NCBI GenBank assembly: GCA_029204045.2
Contig: CM055068.1
Location: forward strand, 31,013,587-31,077,586
Source: Tillandsia leiboldiana
Lineage: Eukaryota; Streptophyta; Magnoliopsida; Poales; Bromeliaceae
Direction of reading: 5' to 3'
Length of the DNA stretch: 64,000 bases
In this document: positions 62,172 through 64,000 of the stretch, one piece after another
How positions within the stretch are numbered: position 1 is the stretch's first letter
How the letters are laid out: every line of letters begins with the position of its first letter
Program-made: the position numbers and the translations under genes
Notes under the pieces: model-generated
Told to the model about the DNA's origin: nothing
The model's input: the letters and a program-made list of their open reading frames with translations, nothing else
Database searches by the model: none

Positions 62172-64000
62172 TCAGGAGGGGGCCTCAAAAAGGTGTGGGT
62201 AGGTATTCCTCATCTCATCCTCGGGCTCCCAAGTAGCCTCTCTCTCATCGTGGTGGCTCCACAATACCTTCACATAAGGTATGACCCGACTTCGCAATTC
62301 TCTCGACTCATGAGCAAGAATTCGAATCGGGCGCTCCTGGAAGTGCAGATCCTCGTCCAGCTCCAAAGAAGTGAAGTCCACAACGTGAGAGGGATCATAG
62401 ACATACCTCCTCAACACAGATACATGAAAAACATCATGAGTACCGGCTAACCGTGGCGGTAGAGCAATCCGGTAGGCGACAGGGCCGACACGCTCAAGAA
62501 TCTCAAATGGGCCAATGAAACGCGGGCTCAACTTCCCGCGCACCCCAAAGCGCCGAATCCCTCGAGAGGGCGAGACTTTCAAAAACACATGGTCTCCCAC
62601 CAAAAACACCAAGTCTCGCCTCCTCTTATCGGCGTAGCTCTTCTGTCGGCTCTGAGCAGTGACCAAGTGGCGCCGAATAACCTTAACCTTCTCCTCAGCC
62701 TCCAAGAGTAAGTCAGGCCCCAAGGTTTTTCTTTCACCCACATCACTCCAACAAAGAGGCGATCGACATCTCCTACCATACAATGCTTCAAAGGGCGCCA
62801 TCTGGATACTCGCCTGGAAGCTATTGTTGTAGGCAAACTCTGCTAGTCTCAAGTGTCGATCCCAACTGCCACTAAAACTCAGGACACAAGCTCTCAACAT
62901 GTCCTCCAAAGTCTGAATAGTCCGCTCCGACTGTCCGTCGGTCTGTGGGTGAAAGGCAGTGCTGAACTGAAGCTGGGTCCCCATAGCCGTCTGCAAGCTC
63001 CTCCAAAACTGAGAGGTAAACCTGGGATCCCTATCTGATACAATAGAAGCTGGCACTCCATGAAGCCTAACGATCTCGTCAAGGTATAACTGTGCTAATC
63101 TCTCCAAGGCCCAACCTGACTGAATCGGCAGGAAGTGAGCTGATTTAGTCAACCGGTCAACGATCACCCAAATGGCGTCGGTTCCTCTCTGCGTCCTCGG
63201 CAGACCCACAATAAAGTCCATGGTAACACAGTCCCACTTCCATTCAGGGATTGGTAGGCTTTGCAACTTGCCAGCGGGAACCTGATGTTCCGCCTTAACC
63301 TGTTGGCAAGTTAGACAGCGGGCCACAAACCTACCAACATCCCTCTTCAAGCCCTGCCACCAAAACTGAGTCTTCAAATCCCTATACATCTTAGTTCCCC
63401 CAGGATGGAGGGTGTAAGGTGTATAGTGAGCCTCTCCCAGGATCAGCTCTCTAATATCCTCATCTGCCGGTACACAAATGCGGTCCCTGTACCTAAGTAC
63501 TCCCGCGACATCCATAGAAAAGTCCCCGCTCTGTCCATGCTGCATCTGGTCTCGAATCCTGAGAAGATAGGGGTCCCCACTCTGCTTCTCCTTAATCCTA
63601 TCCAGTAGAGTGGGCTGCAAGACCATAGACATAAGTCTTGCCGAAACCCCGGGGGACACAACCTCTATATCCAAACTCCTCAGCTGCTCTCTCAGTGGTC
63701 TCTGCTGGGTAATAAGCATACTCAAGGTCTGCCCTGCTCGCCTGCTCAACGCGTCCGCGACCACGTTAGCCTTGCCGGGATGATATAGAATGCTCAAGTC
63801 ATAGTCCTTTAACAGCTCAAGCCACCGGCGTTGCCTTAGGTTAAGTTCCTTCTGGGTGAACAGGTACTTCAAACTCTGATGATCGGTAAAAATCTCACAG
63901 CGCTCGCCATACAAATAGTGCCGCCAGAGCTTCAAGGCAAAAACCACAGCAGCGAGCTCAAGGTCATGTGTAGGGTAATTCCTCTCATAATCCTTTAACT
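62172..64000 (-). CDS. Pol C-terminal part of element G (RNase H, integrase, chromodomain), open to window end
   Basis: The frame is open from the right edge of the window (64000) to TGA at 62172, at least 609 codons, without a break. It begins within RNase H (YPTHDLELAAVVFALKLW, TDHQSLKYL, DALSRR). Integrase follows with its zinc finger (HYTPYTLHPGGTKMYRDL, CLTCQQVK) and catalytic triad in TMDFIVGLP, IVSDRDPRF and TDGQSERT. The GPFEILERVGPVAYR tail leads into an intact chromodomain (ERPIRILAHE, VKVLWSHH, EATWEPEDEM). It closely resembles element A but keeps the chromodomain joined. Gag, protease and RT lie beyond the window. It may belong to a functional element. Confidence 0.93.
   Translation of the reverse strand, partial: LKDYERNYPTHDLELAAVVFALKLWRHYLYGERCEIFTDHQSLKYLFTQKELNLRQRRWLELLKDYDLSILYHPGKANVVADALSRRAGQTLSMLITQQRPLREQLRSLDIEVVSPGVSARLMSMVLQPTLLDRIKEKQSGDPYLLRIRDQMQHGQSGDFSMDVAGVLRYRDRICVPADEDIRELILGEAHYTPYTLHPGGTKMYRDLKTQFWWQGLKRDVGRFVARCLTCQQVKAEHQVPAGKLQSLPIPEWKWDCVTMDFIVGLPRTQRGTDAIWVIVDRLTKSAHFLPIQSGWALERLAQLYLDEIVRLHGVPASIVSDRDPRFTSQFWRSLQTAMGTQLQFSTAFHPQTDGQSERTIQTLEDMLRACVLSFSGSWDRHLRLAEFAYNNSFQASIQMAPFEALYGRRCRSPLCWSDVGERKTLGPDLLLEAEEKVKVIRRHLVTAQSRQKSYADKRRRDLVFLVGDHVFLKVSPSRGIRRFGVRGKLSPRFIGPFEILERVGPVAYRIALPPRLAGTHDVFHVSVLRRYVYDPSHVVDFTSLELDEDLHFQERPIRILAHESRELRSRVIPYVKVLWSHHDEREATWEPEDEMRNTYPHLFEAPS

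Noticed and set aside
1..64000. Host genes, tRNA, rRNA, centromere or telomere repeats
   Set aside because: None found on either strand; all coding likeness is to retrotransposon proteins.

Overview
This window is intergenic plant DNA made almost entirely of LTR retrotransposons nested in one another. The evidence for a flowering plant is the chromodomain-bearing Ty3/gypsy (Tekay/Del-like) gag-pol with 3 kb LTRs, a Sirevirus-type Ty1/copia element carrying an envelope-like ORF, and primer sites matching plant initiator tRNA-Met. I see no host protein gene, rRNA, tRNA or CRISPR array. The species cannot be named from this sequence.

Layout. 1-4803 is the 3' half of a Sirevirus (minus strand), cut by element A (4804-15631, minus). 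A is a near-complete gypsy element whose one long gag-pol frame is broken by a single stop just before the chromodomain. A 100-N gap (15632-15731) follows. After it, 15732-21060 is the reverse complement of the first 5.3 kb with many small indels: the end of an A LTR, then the same Sirevirus half, now on the plus strand, running on to its 3' LTR (21307-22646). The Sirevirus sits in the integrase gene of element B (22647-29061, minus), and B sits in the 5' LTR of element E. E is an old, non-coding, LARD-like element with LTRs of about 5 kb; its pieces are 29062-31354 and 53955-61815. A second nest in the same E LTR is element C (31355-53949, plus, TSD AGTAG). C holds a solo LTR, S (36389-39552, minus, TSD TCCCG), and a complete but coding-dead element, D (44046-53543, plus, TSD AGATC). 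At the right edge is element G (61816-64000+, minus) with an open integrase-chromodomain frame.

Two gypsy groups are visible. A, C and E share the LTR end, primer site, leader sequence and a leader hairpin; C and E code for nothing intact and may depend on A-like elements for proteins. B, D and S form a second group sharing LTR and leader blocks. G has A-like pol.

The most interesting structure is regulatory and RNA-like. (1) The LTRs of A and E carry arrays of six and four composite boxes of the form CCAAT-N9-CCACG, always with the same spacing, placed just upstream of a TATA box. This is the arrangement known as the plant ER-stress response element (NF-Y plus bZIP). (2) About 160 nt after the primer site, A, C and E carry a 9-bp hairpin whose 8-nt loop holds a 6-nt palindrome. 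Stem and palindrome both change in compensating pairs, as expected of a retroviral dimer-initiation (kissing) loop. (3) The Sirevirus has its LTR enhancer motif, a TATA box and a likely 5'UTR intron repeated in front of the envelope-like ORF, suggesting a private promoter. (4) Several LTRs carry arrays of small hairpins in the transcribed part. The inverted duplication around the N gap looks like an assembly fault (two versions of one locus scaffolded head to head) and should be tested before use.
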